64,000 nt of DNA from Jiella endophytica (GTDB lineage Bacteria; Pseudomonadota; Alphaproteobacteria; Rhizobiales; Rhizobiaceae). Each line of letters starts with the position of its first letter. Positions within the stretch are counted from its first letter, which is position 1. Positions 25,653 to 36,236 of this stretch are shown here, piece by piece. Location: positions 930,001-994,000 of the forward strand of contig NZ_SOZD01000002.1 of NCBI RefSeq assembly GCF_004519335.1. The letters are read 5' to 3'. The position numbers were made by a program, and so were the translations under genes. The notes under the pieces are model-generated. The model saw only the letters and a program-made list of their open reading frames with translations, had not been told where the DNA came from and made no database searches.

Positions 25653-27197
25653 ATGTCAGCACCTGTCCAAACCCGCACCGACATTCAGCCGATCGGCGAC
25701 CTCGACGCTTCGGGGGCTGCCGCCCTCGCCCGCATCCGGCCGGTGGTCGAAAAGCAGATCAACTGCGTGCTCGACGATTTCTACGAGGAAGTCCGCGGCA
25801 ATCCCGCGCTCAACCGCTTCTTCCGCTCCGAAGAGCAGATCTGCAATGCCGAAGCCAAGCAGCGGACGCACTGGGCAACGCTCGCTCACGGGGAACTCGG
25901 CGAAAAGCACAATGAGCGCGCGGCAAGGATCGGTGCAGCGCATGTTCGCGCCAATATCGAGCCGAACTATTTCATCGCCGGCTACGGCGCCCTCCTCAGC
26001 GCGCTGGTCAGGAATCTCGTCGTCGAGCTCGCGCCGAAGGGCGGGCTGTTCTCCGAGGGCGATCCGAAGCAGGTGGCGGCCTCGATCGAGGCGGTCGTCA
26101 AGGTCGCCTTCATCGACATGGAGCTCACCCTCGGCCACTACGAGGCGCTGCGCACCGAAACCGCGATGCAGGCAAGCCTCAGGCAGGAGCGCGAACGCGC
26201 CGACACCGCCCGCGCCGGCGCCATCGAGGCGCTCGCCGCCGGGCTCGCGCGGCTTGCCAAGGGCGATCTGTCACACCCGATCACGGCGGAATTTTCCGAG
26301 GAATTCGAAGGGCTGAAGCACGATTTCAATCGCGCCATCAGGGCCTTCGGCGAGATCGCCTCGGCGGCGCGCGGTTCGGCCGTCGCTGTCGACGAGGGCG
26401 CGAAGGAAATCGCCGCCGGCTCGAACGACCTTGCCCGGCGCACCGAGCAGCAGGCCGCGGGGCTCGAGGAGACCAGCGCCGCGCTGCAGGATCTGGCGGG
26501 CTCGGTTCAGGCGGCCTCGAAACGCGCCGCGGAAGCCTCCGACCTGGTGACCAGCTCGATGAGCCACGCCACCAGCGTCCAGGCGATCGTCAAGGACGCC
26601 GTCGCGGCGATGGACCGCATCGAGCAGTCCTCGCAGAAGATCGGCAGGATCACCGAGGTCATCGACGAGATCGCCTTCCAGACCAACCTTCTGGCGCTGA
26701 ATGCCGGCGTCGAGGCGGCAAGAGCCGGCGAGGCCGGCAAGGGTTTCGCCGTCGTTGCCCAGGAAGTCAGGGCGCTGGCCCAGCGATCGGCCACCGCCGC
26801 CAAGGAAATCGAGCAGCTGATCAGCGAGAGCACCACGGAGATCGCCTCCGGCGTCGAACTGGTGACGAGCACCGGCTCTGCCGTCGAGCAGATCGTCTCG
26901 CAGTCGGGGGCGATCACCGACGGCGTCCGGTCGATCGCCGAGACGGCCAACCACCAGGCCGGATCGATCGCCGAGATCACCACCGCCATCGCCCATATGG
27001 ACCAGGGCACCCAGCGCAATGCCGCGCTGGTCGAACAGTCGACCGCCGTCGCCGACACGCTGAACAAGGCGGCTGCCGCACTCCTCGAGGCGATGTCCGC
27101 CATCCGCACGGCCGGGCCCGGCACCTCCGCCCCGCACCGGCAGCCCGGCTTGCGTGAAAGCAGCTGGCGGGACGCCGAGGGCGTCATCGCCGCCTGA
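25653..27197 (+). CDS. Globin-coupled chemoreceptor (soluble methyl-accepting chemotaxis protein)
   Basis: A 514-residue soluble receptor. Residues 1-165 form a protoglobin sensor domain; the candidate proximal heme histidine is in [20 protein letters not shown]-like/linker region (about 185-245) and an MA signalling domain (about 250-490) follow, with the conserved tip [21 protein letters not shown]. There are no membrane helices, so it should be cytoplasmic and sense O2 or another gas like HemAT. No C-terminal CheR-docking pentapeptide is seen, and no che genes are nearby. The open frame extends upstream to 25539, but family alignment favours the start at 25653. Confidence 0.88.
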   Translation: MSAPVQTRTDIQPIGDLDASGAAALARIRPVVEKQINCVLDDFYEEVRGNPALNRFFRSEEQICNAEAKQRTHWATLAHGELGEKHNERAARIGAAHVRANIEPNYFIAGYGALLSALVRNLVVELAPKGGLFSEGDPKQVAASIEAVVKVAFIDMELTLGHYEALRTETAMQASLRQERERADTARAGAIEALAAGLARLAKGDLSHPITAEFSEEFEGLKHDFNRAIRAFGEIASAARGSAVAVDEGAKEIAAGSNDLARRTEQQAAGLEETSAALQDLAGSVQAASKRAAEASDLVTSSMSHATSVQAIVKDAVAAMDRIEQSSQKIGRITEVIDEIAFQTNLLALNAGVEAARAGEAGKGFAVVAQEVRALAQRSATAAKEIEQLISESTTEIASGVELVTSTGSAVEQIVSQSGAITDGVRSIAETANHQAGSIAEITTAIAHMDQGTQRNAALVEQSTAVADTLNKAAAALLEAMSAIRTAGPGTSAPHRQPGLRESSWRDAEGVIAA

Positions 27198-27363
27198 GCG
27201 TGTCGCAACTGCCGCACCGGACGAAGAATTCGCGGCCGGGCCCCGCCGCGTCGAAATTTTGCGGCCTTCCTCGGCTGAGTTCGGCGGAACGGGGATCCTG
27301 CCTTGGCATGACAGGGCAGTGCACGCCTCGCGGCTTTGTACCGATCCTGTCCGAAGGACGCGC

Positions 27364-28365
27364 ATGACCAAGCTTCGCCCCCGCCGCATCGCGGCCACCG
27401 CGCTCGCCGGCCTGATCGCCCTTGGCGCCGGCCTCGCCCATGCCGAGCCGCCGGCAAAGACCCTCTTTTCTTCAAAGGCGAACCCCTCGGCCGGCGCCAG
27501 CCAGAGCCTCGGTTTTTATTCCAACGGCTGTCTCGCCGGTGGCGCCGAGCTGCGGCCGGACGGGCCGAACTGGCAGGTGATGCGGCTGTCGCGCAACCGG
27601 CGCTACGGCCACCCGGCGACCATCGCGCTGATCGAGCGGATCGCCGGCGAGGCGGCGCAGCGCGGCGTCTGGCCTGGGCTGCTGATCGGCGACATTTCGC
27701 AGCCGCGCGGCGGGCCGATGTCATCGGGCCATGCCTCCCATCAGGTCGGCCTCGACTTCGACGTCTGGCTGCAGCCGATGCCCTCGCCGCGGCTGACACA
27801 GGCCCAGCGCGAGACCTTTCCGTTCCGCTCGGTGCTGAAGAAGGGAACCTTCACCGTCGACGACAGGATCTGGGATTCGCACTATCGCGATCTCATCAAG
27901 ATCGCCGCCGAGCAGCGCGAGGTGCAGCGGATCTTCGTCAATCCGGGCATCAAGAAGAAGCTCTGCGAGACCGCCGGCCGCGATCGCGGCTGGCTTGCCA
28001 AGGTGCGCCCCTATTACGGCCATGACGAGCATTTCCATGTCCGGCTGTTCTGCCAGCCAGGTTCTGCCGGCTGCAAACCGCAGCCGGCGACCGGCGGCGG
28101 CGATGGCTGCAACGAGCTCGGCTGGTGGTTCAACGTCGCCCTGCAGCCACCGAAACCGGGCGCCAAGCCGCCAAAGCCGAAGCCGCCGCTGACCCTGGCC
28201 GGCATGCCGAATGCCTGCCGCGCTGTGCTCGGCGCACCGGACAAGGGCGAGACCGCGATCGCCTCGGGAAGCGCGCGGGGACAGGGTGCGGATGCCGCCT
28301 ATGCCAGCGCCTTCGCCCCGGCCGGAAACGCCGTTCCCCTGCCGACGCCGCGGCCGCTGCACTGA
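27364..28365 (+). CDS. mepA: Penicillin-insensitive murein DD-endopeptidase MepA
   Basis: A 333-residue periplasmic zinc endopeptidase of family M74. The signal peptide ends near residue 27 (GLAHAEPP). The metal-binding motifs are complete: [14 protein letters not shown] and [12 protein letters not shown]. It hydrolyses D-Ala-meso-DAP crosslinks in peptidoglycan. A GAAGGA ribosome-binding site precedes the ATG. The C-terminal 60 residues, rich in Pro/Lys ([12 protein letters not shown]) and ending low-complexity, extend beyond the E. coli enzyme. Confidence 0.93.
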   Translation: MTKLRPRRIAATALAGLIALGAGLAHAEPPAKTLFSSKANPSAGASQSLGFYSNGCLAGGAELRPDGPNWQVMRLSRNRRYGHPATIALIERIAGEAAQRGVWPGLLIGDISQPRGGPMSSGHASHQVGLDFDVWLQPMPSPRLTQAQRETFPFRSVLKKGTFTVDDRIWDSHYRDLIKIAAEQREVQRIFVNPGIKKKLCETAGRDRGWLAKVRPYYGHDEHFHVRLFCQPGSAGCKPQPATGGGDGCNELGWWFNVALQPPKPGAKPPKPKPPLTLAGMPNACRAVLGAPDKGETAIASGSARGQGADAAYASAFAPAGNAVPLPTPRPLH

Positions 28366-28510
28366 GCCTGCCGCCGGACGGCCGAAGGGCCTCCACCGAG
28401 TGCCCGCTCGCCCGGCTTGCAGCGAGCCGATCGCTCGCGCTTCGCCTTTGCCTTCGCCCCGGCGATGTCCTATGTCGAAGGCATGCGAATCGGTTGAAGC
28501 GGCAAGAACC

Positions 28511-29536
28511 ATGGCATCGACACGCGACAGCAACGACGCGCTGAAATTTCCGATCCTGATCGGCGACATCGGCGGGACGAACGCCCGGTTCGCCATCATC
28601 GTCGATGCCTATGCCGAGCCGAAGATGTTTCCCGTCGTGCAGACGGCGGATTTCGAGAATATCGACGAGGCGATCCAGGAAAGCGTCCTCGACAAGACTT
28701 CGCTGCAGCCGAAATCGGCGGTGCTGGCGGTTGCCGGCCCCATCGACGGCGACGAGATCGACCTCACCAACTGTCCGTGGATCGTCCGCCCGAAGCTGAT
28801 GATCGAGAAGCTCGGCATTGCCGAGATCATCGTCCTCAACGACTTCGAGGCGCAGGCGCTGGCGATTTCCTCGCTGAAGGAGGACGCCCGCACGCAGATT
28901 GGCGGCGGCGTCATCCGCGAGGGCGCCAGCCGCGCAGTGCTCGGCCCGGGAACAGGCCTCGGCGTCGCCGGGCTCGTCCGGGCGCGCAACATGTGGATCC
29001 CGGTGGCGGGCGAAGGCGGCCACATCGACATGGGACCGCGCACCGAGCGCGACCTGCAGATCTGGCCGCATCTCCAGACCATCGAAGAGCGCATTTCGGG
29101 CGAGCAGATCCTCTGCGGCCGCGGCCTCGTCAATCTCTATCACGCGATCTGCGCCGTGAAGAGCGTCGAGCCGTCGCTGGAGACGCCCCAGGCGATCACC
29201 GAGGCGGCGATCAACCGGATGGACGCCGAGGCGGGCGAGGCGGTGGACCTCTTCGCCACCTATCTCGGCCGGATCGCCGGCGACATCGCCCTCGTCTTCA
29301 TGGCCCGCGGCGGCGTCTTCATCGGCGGCGGCATCTTCCAGCGGCTCATTCCGGTCGTGAAGAAGGACCATGTCCGCGCCGCCTTCGAGGACAAGGCGCC
29401 GCACAGCGCGCTGATGCGGGAGATCCCGCTCTATGTGGTGACCGAGCCTCTGGCGGCGTTGGCCGGCCTTGCCACCTTCGCCCGCACGCCGCGCTTCTTC
29501 GGCCTCGAGACCACCGGTCGCCGCTGGGTCGGCTGA
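28511..29536 (+). CDS. glk: Glucokinase
   Basis: A 341-residue Glk of the ROK-independent bacterial glucokinase family. ATP-binding [12 protein letters not shown] is at about residues 16-27; [24 protein letters not shown] and [14 protein letters not shown] are all present, as is the C-terminal FIGGGI. It phosphorylates glucose to glucose-6-phosphate in the cytoplasm. The ATG at 28511 is preferred; an in-frame ATG about 45 bp upstream would add some 15 poorly conserved residues. The gene appears to stand alone. Confidence 0.92.
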   Translation: MASTRDSNDALKFPILIGDIGGTNARFAIIVDAYAEPKMFPVVQTADFENIDEAIQESVLDKTSLQPKSAVLAVAGPIDGDEIDLTNCPWIVRPKLMIEKLGIAEIIVLNDFEAQALAISSLKEDARTQIGGGVIREGASRAVLGPGTGLGVAGLVRARNMWIPVAGEGGHIDMGPRTERDLQIWPHLQTIEERISGEQILCGRGLVNLYHAICAVKSVEPSLETPQAITEAAINRMDAEAGEAVDLFATYLGRIAGDIALVFMARGGVFIGGGIFQRLIPVVKKDHVRAAFEDKAPHSALMREIPLYVVTEPLAALAGLATFARTPRFFGLETTGRRWVG

Positions 29537-29973
29537 TCGCACGCTACCGCGCCTGCGGTATTGCCAGAGGCCACCCGGCCCGCGGTTCTCGTGACGGTTT
29601 CGCCAACGCTCGCACGTCGGTGCGTTTGACGAGGCTGCGCCCTATCGGCGAGTGAGCCGCCGTGGCTTTGGACCGACGAAGAGCCTTCCGGCGCTTCTAA
29701 TCCGGTATGATGACGGCAGCACATTTTGACGCCAACGCGCGAGGATGCGGGTAAATCCTTCCGCTAGACACAACAGGCTGATCGTCGACGGCCCTCAGTT
29801 CATGAAACGCCCGCACGCACGAGACTTCGATAGCTTCGCAACCCCGTGGACTTGCGGTCCGCATCTCCCGCGTTGTGCGGGGCGAATTCCGGCGCCCTGA
29901 CAGTAAATGCAGAAAGGGCCCGGCGCATGGCGCCGGGCCCTTTCATCAAGTTTCTGCGTTGTCGCTGCTTCGA
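29537..29973. other. Intergenic region between convergent glk and porin genes
   Basis: 437 bp without a supported gene. The only clear element is the 15-bp perfect hairpin at 29912-29944. The rest has random-looking short frames and no RNA gene I can recognise. Confidence 0.6.
29912..29944 (-). terminator. Perfect 15-bp stem-loop, porin terminator
   Basis: GAAAGGGCCCGGCGC (29912-29926) and its exact complement at 29930-29944 flank a 3-nt loop, 30 bp beyond the porin stop codon. Read on the minus strand, the stem ends CCCTTTC then TGCATTT. Because the A/T ends lie within the stem it can act in both directions, also catching transcripts from glk. Confidence 0.85.
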
Positions 29974-31233
29974 TTAGAAGGAGCGGACGAAGCGCAGGAA
30001 GCCTGCGGTCTGGTCGACCGAGTTGCCGTCGAAGTCCGACACGGCAGTGTTGGTGCCGTCGAATTCAATGTTGGCGTAGGAGATTTCCGCCAGCATGTCG
30101 AAGTTCTTGGTGATCTCGTAGCCGACGTTGCCGACGAGCTTGTAGTAGTCACCCGAGCCGAGGTCCGCAATGGTCGGGCCCACGGCGGTCACACCGCTCA
30201 GGTCGAAGGTCTGGCCGTAGGCGCCCGACACGGCGACGCCCAGCTTGCCAAAGCTCTGCGAGTAGCCTGCACCGACCTGCCACTCGACCGGAAGATCCGT
30301 ACCGGCAAGGGTGCCGATGAGGGTCGTTCCGAGGTCCGACGTGTTGAACAGCGAGATCGTCGAGTAGGAGGACGGATCGAAAGCGTACGAACCTTCGATG
30401 CGCAGCTCGGAGTCGGTGGCGATCAGGTCCTTGAGGCTCAGACCGCCCTTCAGAGCGAACGCACCATCGTCGCCGCCGGTGTCGAAGTCGTCGAGAATGA
30501 AGTCGCCCGGCAGACCCGTGTTCAGGAAGTAGCGGTCGCTGATGATGCCACCGGCCTGACGCTCGTCATACGAACCAGCGATGTAGACGCGGCCCCAGCC
30601 ACCGGCATAGGCCAGGCGACCGACAACGTCCGGAGCCCAGTCGCCCGAAGCGTCGTCTTCGATCGACAGAGCGGCCGAGAAGCCGTCCGCGGCGTAGGTG
30701 TAGGAGATGCGGTTGGTCTGGAAGTCACCGACCGGGAGATCGGTATCCGTCAGAAGGCCGTCATCCTCGGTCCAGAGCGAGTCCAGGTAACCCATGGTGA
30801 GGCCACCGAGCTGGATGTAGCCCATGTCCATCGAGTAGGGCTGATCGGTGCCAGCACCGAAGGTGTTGGTCGCCTGGACGCGGGCGAAAGCACGCAAGGT
30901 GCCGAGCTCGGTCTCTTCACGGGCGTCGAAGTTCAGACGAACGCGAACCTGCGAGCTGACGAGGTAGGTGTCGTCCTCATCGTTGAACAGGTAGTTGACG
31001 TTGTCGTCGTCCTCGACCTTGCTGAAGGCGTTGATCTGGTAACGGACGTAGCCACCGATCGACAGGCAGGTCTCGGTGCCCGGGATGTAGTAGAAGCCGG
31101 TGCCGTAAACGTCGCACACCTTGACGTATTCTGCGGGTTCCGGCGCAACCGGAACGATGACGTCCGCAGCGCGGGCGCCGGAAACTGCGACGAGGGCCGC
31201 AGCGGAGCCGAGAAGAAGGCTCTTGATGTTCAT
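29974..31233 (-). CDS. Omp2-type porin (rhizobial porin family)
   Basis: A 419-residue outer-membrane porin. The signal peptide (MNIKSLLLGSAAALVAVSGARA) is followed by the Porin_2 opening ADVIVPVAPEPAEYVKVC, a Cys pair (Cys in VKVCDVYG and GTETCLSIGGYVRYQ), many aromatic/alternating beta strands and a terminal phenylalanine (RFVRSF). It forms a trimeric diffusion channel for small hydrophilic solutes. A strong ribosome-binding site (TGGAGG) precedes the ATG. Codon choice is more restricted than in neighbours, as in highly expressed genes. The frame is open further upstream but only the 31233 start gives a signal peptide. Confidence 0.94.
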   Translation of the reverse strand: MNIKSLLLGSAAALVAVSGARAADVIVPVAPEPAEYVKVCDVYGTGFYYIPGTETCLSIGGYVRYQINAFSKVEDDDNVNYLFNDEDDTYLVSSQVRVRLNFDAREETELGTLRAFARVQATNTFGAGTDQPYSMDMGYIQLGGLTMGYLDSLWTEDDGLLTDTDLPVGDFQTNRISYTYAADGFSAALSIEDDASGDWAPDVVGRLAYAGGWGRVYIAGSYDERQAGGIISDRYFLNTGLPGDFILDDFDTGGDDGAFALKGGLSLKDLIATDSELRIEGSYAFDPSSYSTISLFNTSDLGTTLIGTLAGTDLPVEWQVGAGYSQSFGKLGVAVSGAYGQTFDLSGVTAVGPTIADLGSGDYYKLVGNVGYEITKNFDMLAEISYANIEFDGTNTAVSDFDGNSVDQTAGFLRFVRSF

Positions 31234-31690
31234 GTCCTGACCTCCAGTCAATTTATAGGTTAGGGTTGGGCCTTGTATGAAGGACAGCCTTCCCTGCCCC
31301 ATCCCCTCTGCGAAAGTCCGAAGCCGTTTGCCCCCGCTTTCTGATCGAGACAATATCCACCGGCGAATTTGATGCAATCGCATAACTGCCACACTCGGCT
31401 TGTTGGGACGCTTTGGACACACCCCTGTTGCGCCGATGCCACTTTTTCGTTCACCAGCCGGTAACCACACGCCCTAATCCGGGGTTTTCGGCCGTTTCGG
31501 CCGGCTTTCGCGCCGTTGGCGTGTCCTCTCGCTCCGACCTCAGGCGGTGATCGTCTCGGCACGCTTCCCACGAGGCTTGCGCCTGGCTTGACGAAGCCGA
31601 TCGGCCGGACAGGCGCGCGGACAGTATCGCTGTCCGCAACCGCCGGATTGGACATGGATTTCGAAGTTCAGCCGGCCGCGAAACGGCGAA
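31234..31690. other. Long 5' region of the porin gene
   Basis: 457 bp between the yhaN-like stop and the porin start hold no convincing gene. It should contain the porin promoter. An 8-bp inverted repeat (GCGGACAG at 31617-31624 and CTGTCCGC at 31630-31637, loop TATCG) could be an operator or the upstream gene's terminator. A long leader is common for regulated porins, but nothing specific is seen. Confidence 0.45.
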
Positions 31691-34354
31691 TCAGATCCGG
31701 AACATCGGTGCGCCGAGATCGCGGAAATCGCGTTCACGGCATGTGAGCACGATCACCTGCAACTCCCGCGCGGCCTCGCGCAACACCTGGTGCATGCGCT
31801 CCAGCCGGATCTCGTCGGTGTTCACCAGCGCATCGTCGAGGATCACTGTCGCCGGGTGGCCGCCCTGCTTCAGCACCTGGGCGAGCGCCAGGCGCGTCAC
31901 CACCGCCACCTGCTCGCGGGCACCCGCCGAGAGCCGCTCGAAGCGTTCCTCCACCCCGGCCCGCAGGAGCCCCTTCAGCTCGAGCGTCTCCTCGTCGAGA
32001 TCGATGTCGCTTTCGGGGTGGATGAGTTTGAGGAACGGCGCGACGCGGGACTTGATCGGCCCCAGCCAATGCTCGCGGGCGGCCCGCTGGGCATTAAGCA
32101 GCGTCGTATAGAGGAGCCGTGCGGCGTCGGCCTCGAGCGAAGTCCGGCCACGACGACGTTCGAGATCGGCGACCCGCTCCTCGAGGAGCCGCACCGCCTC
32201 GCCGACGCCGCTGCCGCCCGCGACACGCACCTCGCCTTCGAGGCCGAGCGCCTCGTCGCGCAGCCGTTGCACGGTCTCGGAAATCTGCCGCAAAGTTTTT
32301 TCGGCGTCCCTGCGGCGAGCTTCCGCGATCTCCGGCCCGTCTTCCTTGCGCTCGCGCTCGCGCAGCAAGAGGCGGCCGCGTTTCGCCTCGCAGTCGTCGT
32401 CCGCCTCGGCAAGCCGCTCGACCAGCAAGGCCCGCGGCTGGGCCGATTCCGCCGCCGCGGCATCGGCCGCCAGCCGCTCCGCCCTCAGCCGGTGATGTTC
32501 GCGATCGCTCTCCGCGCCGACGCGGCGGAGCGTTGCCGCCTCGCTTTCGCGCCTCGCTGCGTCAAGTGCCCGGTCGGCTTCGCCAGCGCCGCGACGGGCA
32601 GTCTCCAGCGCGGCGACAAGCGTATCGGCATCGTCCCCGCCCTGATCCTCAGGCCCTTGCCCGGCTGCCGGTTCGGTCTCGCTCACGGCGACGAGCTTTG
32701 CGACCGCCGCCTCGGCGGCGCGAAGCCGCGCTCTCGCCGCATCGATCCCGTCGGGCACAAGGGCATCGCGGCGGGCAGAGAGCAGCTTCAGCTCGGCTTC
32801 GAGATCCTGGCGCTGGCTGAGAAGCCGCCGTGCGTCCGCCTCGCTTGAGGCGCCGCTGGCGCCGAGGAGCCTGGCGAGTCCCGCTTCGGCTTCCCGGAGC
32901 TCCGTTTCGAGATTTGCGGCGCCGCCGCCAGGCTCGATCGTCACCCTGCCGAAACCATCGAGCAGGTAACGGCTGGGCGAGATCACCCTGTGGCTCCGAC
33001 CGCCAGCGACGATCGACCCGTCCGCCGCCCGGACCACCCCGCCCGTCTCCGGCTCGAAGGTCACCGCCGGGGCGGCGACCTGCAGCCGCACCTCGCAATC
33101 GCGCCGCTTGCGCTCGGCCTTGTCGATCGCGGCGAGCGCCCGCTGGTCGATGGCGATCGCGTCGCGCTTGGCCGAGACCGTGGCGATCTCGTCGTTCAGC
33201 TCACCCGCCCCGGCAACGATGGCGCGGAGCCGATCGCGCGCGACTTTCTCGCGTTCGAGATCGGCCCGGCGCCGATGCGCCTCGTGACGCTCCTCGGCCT
33301 CCTTCAGCGCAACGCGAGCGGTCCCATGCGCCCTTGTGGCGACGCTGACGGCCTCGCTGGCCGCGCGGGCCGCGGCGTCGATCTCGGCAAAATCCGTCGC
33401 CGCGGCCTCATAGGCCTTGCGCACCCCGGCGGCCTCCGCCACCAGTTCGCCGCGCCGGCGCAGCGCATCGGCGGCGCCCGCCCGTACCGCCTCTGCCTGC
33501 CTGAGGGCGGCATCCGCCGCCTGCCAGTCGCGGTCCCGCTCCTCGGCACGGCGGAGCGTCGCTTCGGCGGCGCGCAGCGCCTCGCCCGCCTTCTCGACGG
33601 TGCGCGCCTCGTCATAGCCCTTCAGCGAACGGCGCCGATCCTCCAGCCGCTTCAGCTTCTGATCGAGTTCTGCCTGGGCCGCCCGCTTTTCGGCAAGCTC
33701 GGCCCTTGCGGCCGCAAGCTCCTCGTCGATCGCCCTCAGCGGCGCATTGGCGCCGACCCGGCCGGTCGCGGTGAAGTGCGTGTCGTTGAGAGCCTTGGCG
33801 GCGCCGATCAGCGCCCGGCCACGCTCGCCGCCGAGAATGGTGCCGACTTCGCCTTCGAGAGAAGCCGTTACCGCGTCGCGGCCGGCGCCGATGTCGAGGC
33901 CGGTATTGGAACGCCCCTGCTCGACCCAGAGCAGGCCGAAGGCGCCCTGGTGCTCGGAGAGCTTGGAGTCGCCCCGGCCGGGATGGGTGAAGCCGAGGAG
34001 CTCGGCAAGCTTCTCCTCCACCGCGTCGCCGGAGACGGGCGCCGGCCAGGGCCCCTCCATCTCGGCGGCCGGTCGGGTGAGAAAACTCTTGGTCAGCCTG
34101 TAGTCGTTGCCGGACAGCGAGAAACCGACGGCCACCGTCGGCCGCCGTCCTTCGCCGCCATAGGGAAGGAAGGCTTCGACCGCCTCGCCGCGGCCGCGAT
34201 ATTTCTGGAAGAAGGCCGCCCGCAGCGCCTTCAGAAGCGTCGACTTGCCGGCCTCGTTGTCGCCGACGACGACGTTGAGGCCCGGGTCGAGCCCGTCGAG
34301 TTCGGCATCGGCGATGCTGGCAAATTCGCTGACGCGAAGCGATTTCAGATGCAT
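31691..34354 (-). CDS. YhaN/SbcC-like AAA ATPase with coiled coil
   Basis: An 887-residue SMC-like protein. The N-terminal half-ATPase carries Walker A GDNEAGKST at residues 31-39. A long Ala/Glu/Arg-rich coiled coil follows, interrupted near the centre. The C-terminal half-ATPase has LSAGAREQVAVVTRLALAQ as signature motif and TVILDDALVNTD as Walker B/D-loop. It probably works with the adjacent metallophosphoesterase as an SbcCD/Rad50-Mre11-like nuclease in DNA repair. It starts 7 bp after that gene's stop. It is shorter than SbcC and matches the YhaN (COG4717) group better. Confidence 0.87.
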   Translation of the reverse strand: MHLKSLRVSEFASIADAELDGLDPGLNVVVGDNEAGKSTLLKALRAAFFQKYRGRGEAVEAFLPYGGEGRRPTVAVGFSLSGNDYRLTKSFLTRPAAEMEGPWPAPVSGDAVEEKLAELLGFTHPGRGDSKLSEHQGAFGLLWVEQGRSNTGLDIGAGRDAVTASLEGEVGTILGGERGRALIGAAKALNDTHFTATGRVGANAPLRAIDEELAAARAELAEKRAAQAELDQKLKRLEDRRRSLKGYDEARTVEKAGEALRAAEATLRRAEERDRDWQAADAALRQAEAVRAGAADALRRRGELVAEAAGVRKAYEAAATDFAEIDAAARAASEAVSVATRAHGTARVALKEAEERHEAHRRRADLEREKVARDRLRAIVAGAGELNDEIATVSAKRDAIAIDQRALAAIDKAERKRRDCEVRLQVAAPAVTFEPETGGVVRAADGSIVAGGRSHRVISPSRYLLDGFGRVTIEPGGGAANLETELREAEAGLARLLGASGASSEADARRLLSQRQDLEAELKLLSARRDALVPDGIDAARARLRAAEAAVAKLVAVSETEPAAGQGPEDQGGDDADTLVAALETARRGAGEADRALDAARRESEAATLRRVGAESDREHHRLRAERLAADAAAAESAQPRALLVERLAEADDDCEAKRGRLLLRERERKEDGPEIAEARRRDAEKTLRQISETVQRLRDEALGLEGEVRVAGGSGVGEAVRLLEERVADLERRRGRTSLEADAARLLYTTLLNAQRAAREHWLGPIKSRVAPFLKLIHPESDIDLDEETLELKGLLRAGVEERFERLSAGAREQVAVVTRLALAQVLKQGGHPATVILDDALVNTDEIRLERMHQVLREAARELQVIVLTCRERDFRDLGAPMFRI

Positions 34355-34361
34355 GGCGTCC

Positions 34362-35495
34362 TCAGCGCTCCTGCGCGGTCAGCCGGCGATGCTCGACATA
34401 GGCCATCCGGATGGCGACTCGCGCCGCTTCGCTGTCGGGATCGGCGGGATTGTCCGCCCTGGCCCGCAACGTCTCGATCGCCGTGCGGACGAAACCGGCG
34501 ACGTCGATGCGGTCGAGATCATCCTCGTCCGGCTCGTCGAAGAGATCATCGTCGCGGATGTCGAGATGAAAGAAGCGATCGCCCCAGTGACGGACGGTCT
34601 CTTCGAGCGACACGCGCTCGCGCAGCGGAAGGCTGCCGGACAGCGTCAGCTTCAAAAGCGTGCGTCCCGGATCGGCAAAGGAGGCGAGCACCGCCTCCAG
34701 CCCGCCGGCATCGCCGTCGAGGCGCTGGGTCCGCGCCGCCCAGGTATAATGCGCGACCGGAACACGCTCGATGCGCGGTGCTTCGCCGGGACCGTCGATC
34801 TCGACAATCGCCACATGGCCGGGCTCGTTCGAGGGATAGCGGTCCGGCTCAGGCGTTCCGGCATAGACCGTCCGTTCGGCGATCTCGACGTAGCCATGCC
34901 AGTCGCCGAGCGCCAGATAGTCGAGACGCGCCGTCGCGGCACGCTTTTCGGCGATCGGATTGCCGGCATCGGCCGCCTCGGGCAGCCGGTTCTCCAGCGC
35001 CCCATGGGCAAGACCGATCCGCACCGCGCCGGACGGCGTTTCGGCATGGTCGAACCATGAGGTGAGATCGGCGCCCTCGTGGCGGCGCGACAGTGGCGCC
35101 GGCAGCACCGCCAGCCGCCCGTCCAGAAGCAGGATCGGTTCGGGTTCGTCGGCGCCGAAGAGGTTGCCGTTTCCCCGCCGCGCCGCAAGCGCAGCAAACC
35201 GCGTCCAGACGCTGCCGGTGATGGCGGCGTCGTGATTGCCGGGCAGGAACACCCAGGGACCGGCGAAACCCGACATCTGGTCGAGCACGCGGTTGAGGTC
35301 GCGATCCTGAACGGTGTTATCGTCGAAGGCGTCGCCGGCGACCAGCACGGCATCGGCGCCGCGCTCGGCCGCCAGCGCTGCGATGCGGCCAACGGCGGCA
35401 AAGCGCGCCGAGCGAAGCTCGACGCCGCGCTCCTCGTCGAAGCTGCCGAAGGGCTTGCCGATCTGCCAGTCTGCCGTGTGGAGAAGCCTGATCAT
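34362..35495 (-). CDS. YhaO/SbcD-like DNA repair metallophosphoesterase
   Basis: A 377-residue nuclease-type metallophosphoesterase. The metal-ligand motifs are TADWQIG (residues 7-13; the D-x-H is replaced by DWQ), AGDAFDDN, PGNHD and LGDWHG. Family YhaO proteins pair with YhaN. The aspartate-tryptophan-glutamine variant of the first motif and DWHG instead of GHxH are unusual details, though common in this subgroup. The start at 35495 (MIRLLHTADW) is the only one consistent with the fold; the open frame upstream is not conserved in character. Confidence 0.87.
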   Translation of the reverse strand: MIRLLHTADWQIGKPFGSFDEERGVELRSARFAAVGRIAALAAERGADAVLVAGDAFDDNTVQDRDLNRVLDQMSGFAGPWVFLPGNHDAAITGSVWTRFAALAARRGNGNLFGADEPEPILLLDGRLAVLPAPLSRRHEGADLTSWFDHAETPSGAVRIGLAHGALENRLPEAADAGNPIAEKRAATARLDYLALGDWHGYVEIAERTVYAGTPEPDRYPSNEPGHVAIVEIDGPGEAPRIERVPVAHYTWAARTQRLDGDAGGLEAVLASFADPGRTLLKLTLSGSLPLRERVSLEETVRHWGDRFFHLDIRDDDLFDEPDEDDLDRIDVAGFVRTAIETLRARADNPADPDSEAARVAIRMAYVEHRRLTAQER

Positions 35496-35696
35496 CGCAT
35501 GCTCTGATCGAATCGCATCGTGTGAGCGAAATTGCGCGGCGGACGGTGCCTCCCGGTCGCAGTCGAGGCAAGTGCAGCCATCAGTCTTTTCAACGAGTTT
35601 TTGGCGCGGCGGGGTCATGCCGGCAAAGCTGCCGGCTTGACCCCTTAGCAGAGCTTCGCGCAAGTTCGCCGGCAATCATTGAAAGGGAGGAATGCC

Positions 35697-36236
35697 ATGC
35701 CGGTCTATCAACTCGGCGAAGATCGCCCTCAGATCGGCGAGGACGTCTTCATCGCCCCGGGTGCGCAGGTCGTCGGCCGGGTGCGGCTCGGCAAGGGCGC
35801 CAGCGTCTGGTTTGGCGCGGTCGCGCGCGGGGACAACGAGTGGATCGAGATCGGCGAAGGCTCCAATATCCAAGACAACGCCGTGCTGCACAGCGACATG
35901 GGCTTTCCGCTGACTATCGGTGCCGGCTGCACCATCGGCCATGCGGCGATCGTCCATGGTTGCACGCTTGAAGAAAACGTCCTCGTCGGCATGGGGGCGA
36001 CGGTGCTGAACGGCGCCCGCATCGGCAGGAATTCCATCGTCGGTGCCAATGCGCTCGTCACCGAGGGCAAGGAATTTCCCGAAAACTCGCTGATCGTCGG
36101 CGCACCGGCCAAGGCGGTGCGCAGCCTCGATGCCGAAGCGGCGGAAAAGCTGCGGGAATCGGCGCGTCATTATAGGAGGAACGGCCGGCGTTTTGCCGAG
36201 GGCCTGAAACGCATCGACGAAGACGGTCTCGTGTGA
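35697..36236 (+). CDS. Gamma-class carbonic anhydrase family protein
   Basis: A 179-residue left-handed beta-helix protein with hexapeptide repeats. The three zinc/iron-ligand histidines are in AVLHSD and IGHAAIVHG. The family includes CamH/YrdA/PaaY proteins; hydratase activity is often low or untested. A strong AGGGAGG ribosome-binding site at 35684-35690 fixes the ATG at 35697, making the upstream TTG less likely. It stands alone, divergent from the yhaO-like gene. Confidence 0.92.
   Translation: MPVYQLGEDRPQIGEDVFIAPGAQVVGRVRLGKGASVWFGAVARGDNEWIEIGEGSNIQDNAVLHSDMGFPLTIGAGCTIGHAAIVHGCTLEENVLVGMGATVLNGARIGRNSIVGANALVTEGKEFPENSLIVGAPAKAVRSLDAEAAEKLRESARHYRRNGRRFAEGLKRIDEDGLV

Noticed and set aside
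29537-29911. Possible small gene after glucokinase
   Set aside because: The short frames have no ribosome-binding site and random composition.
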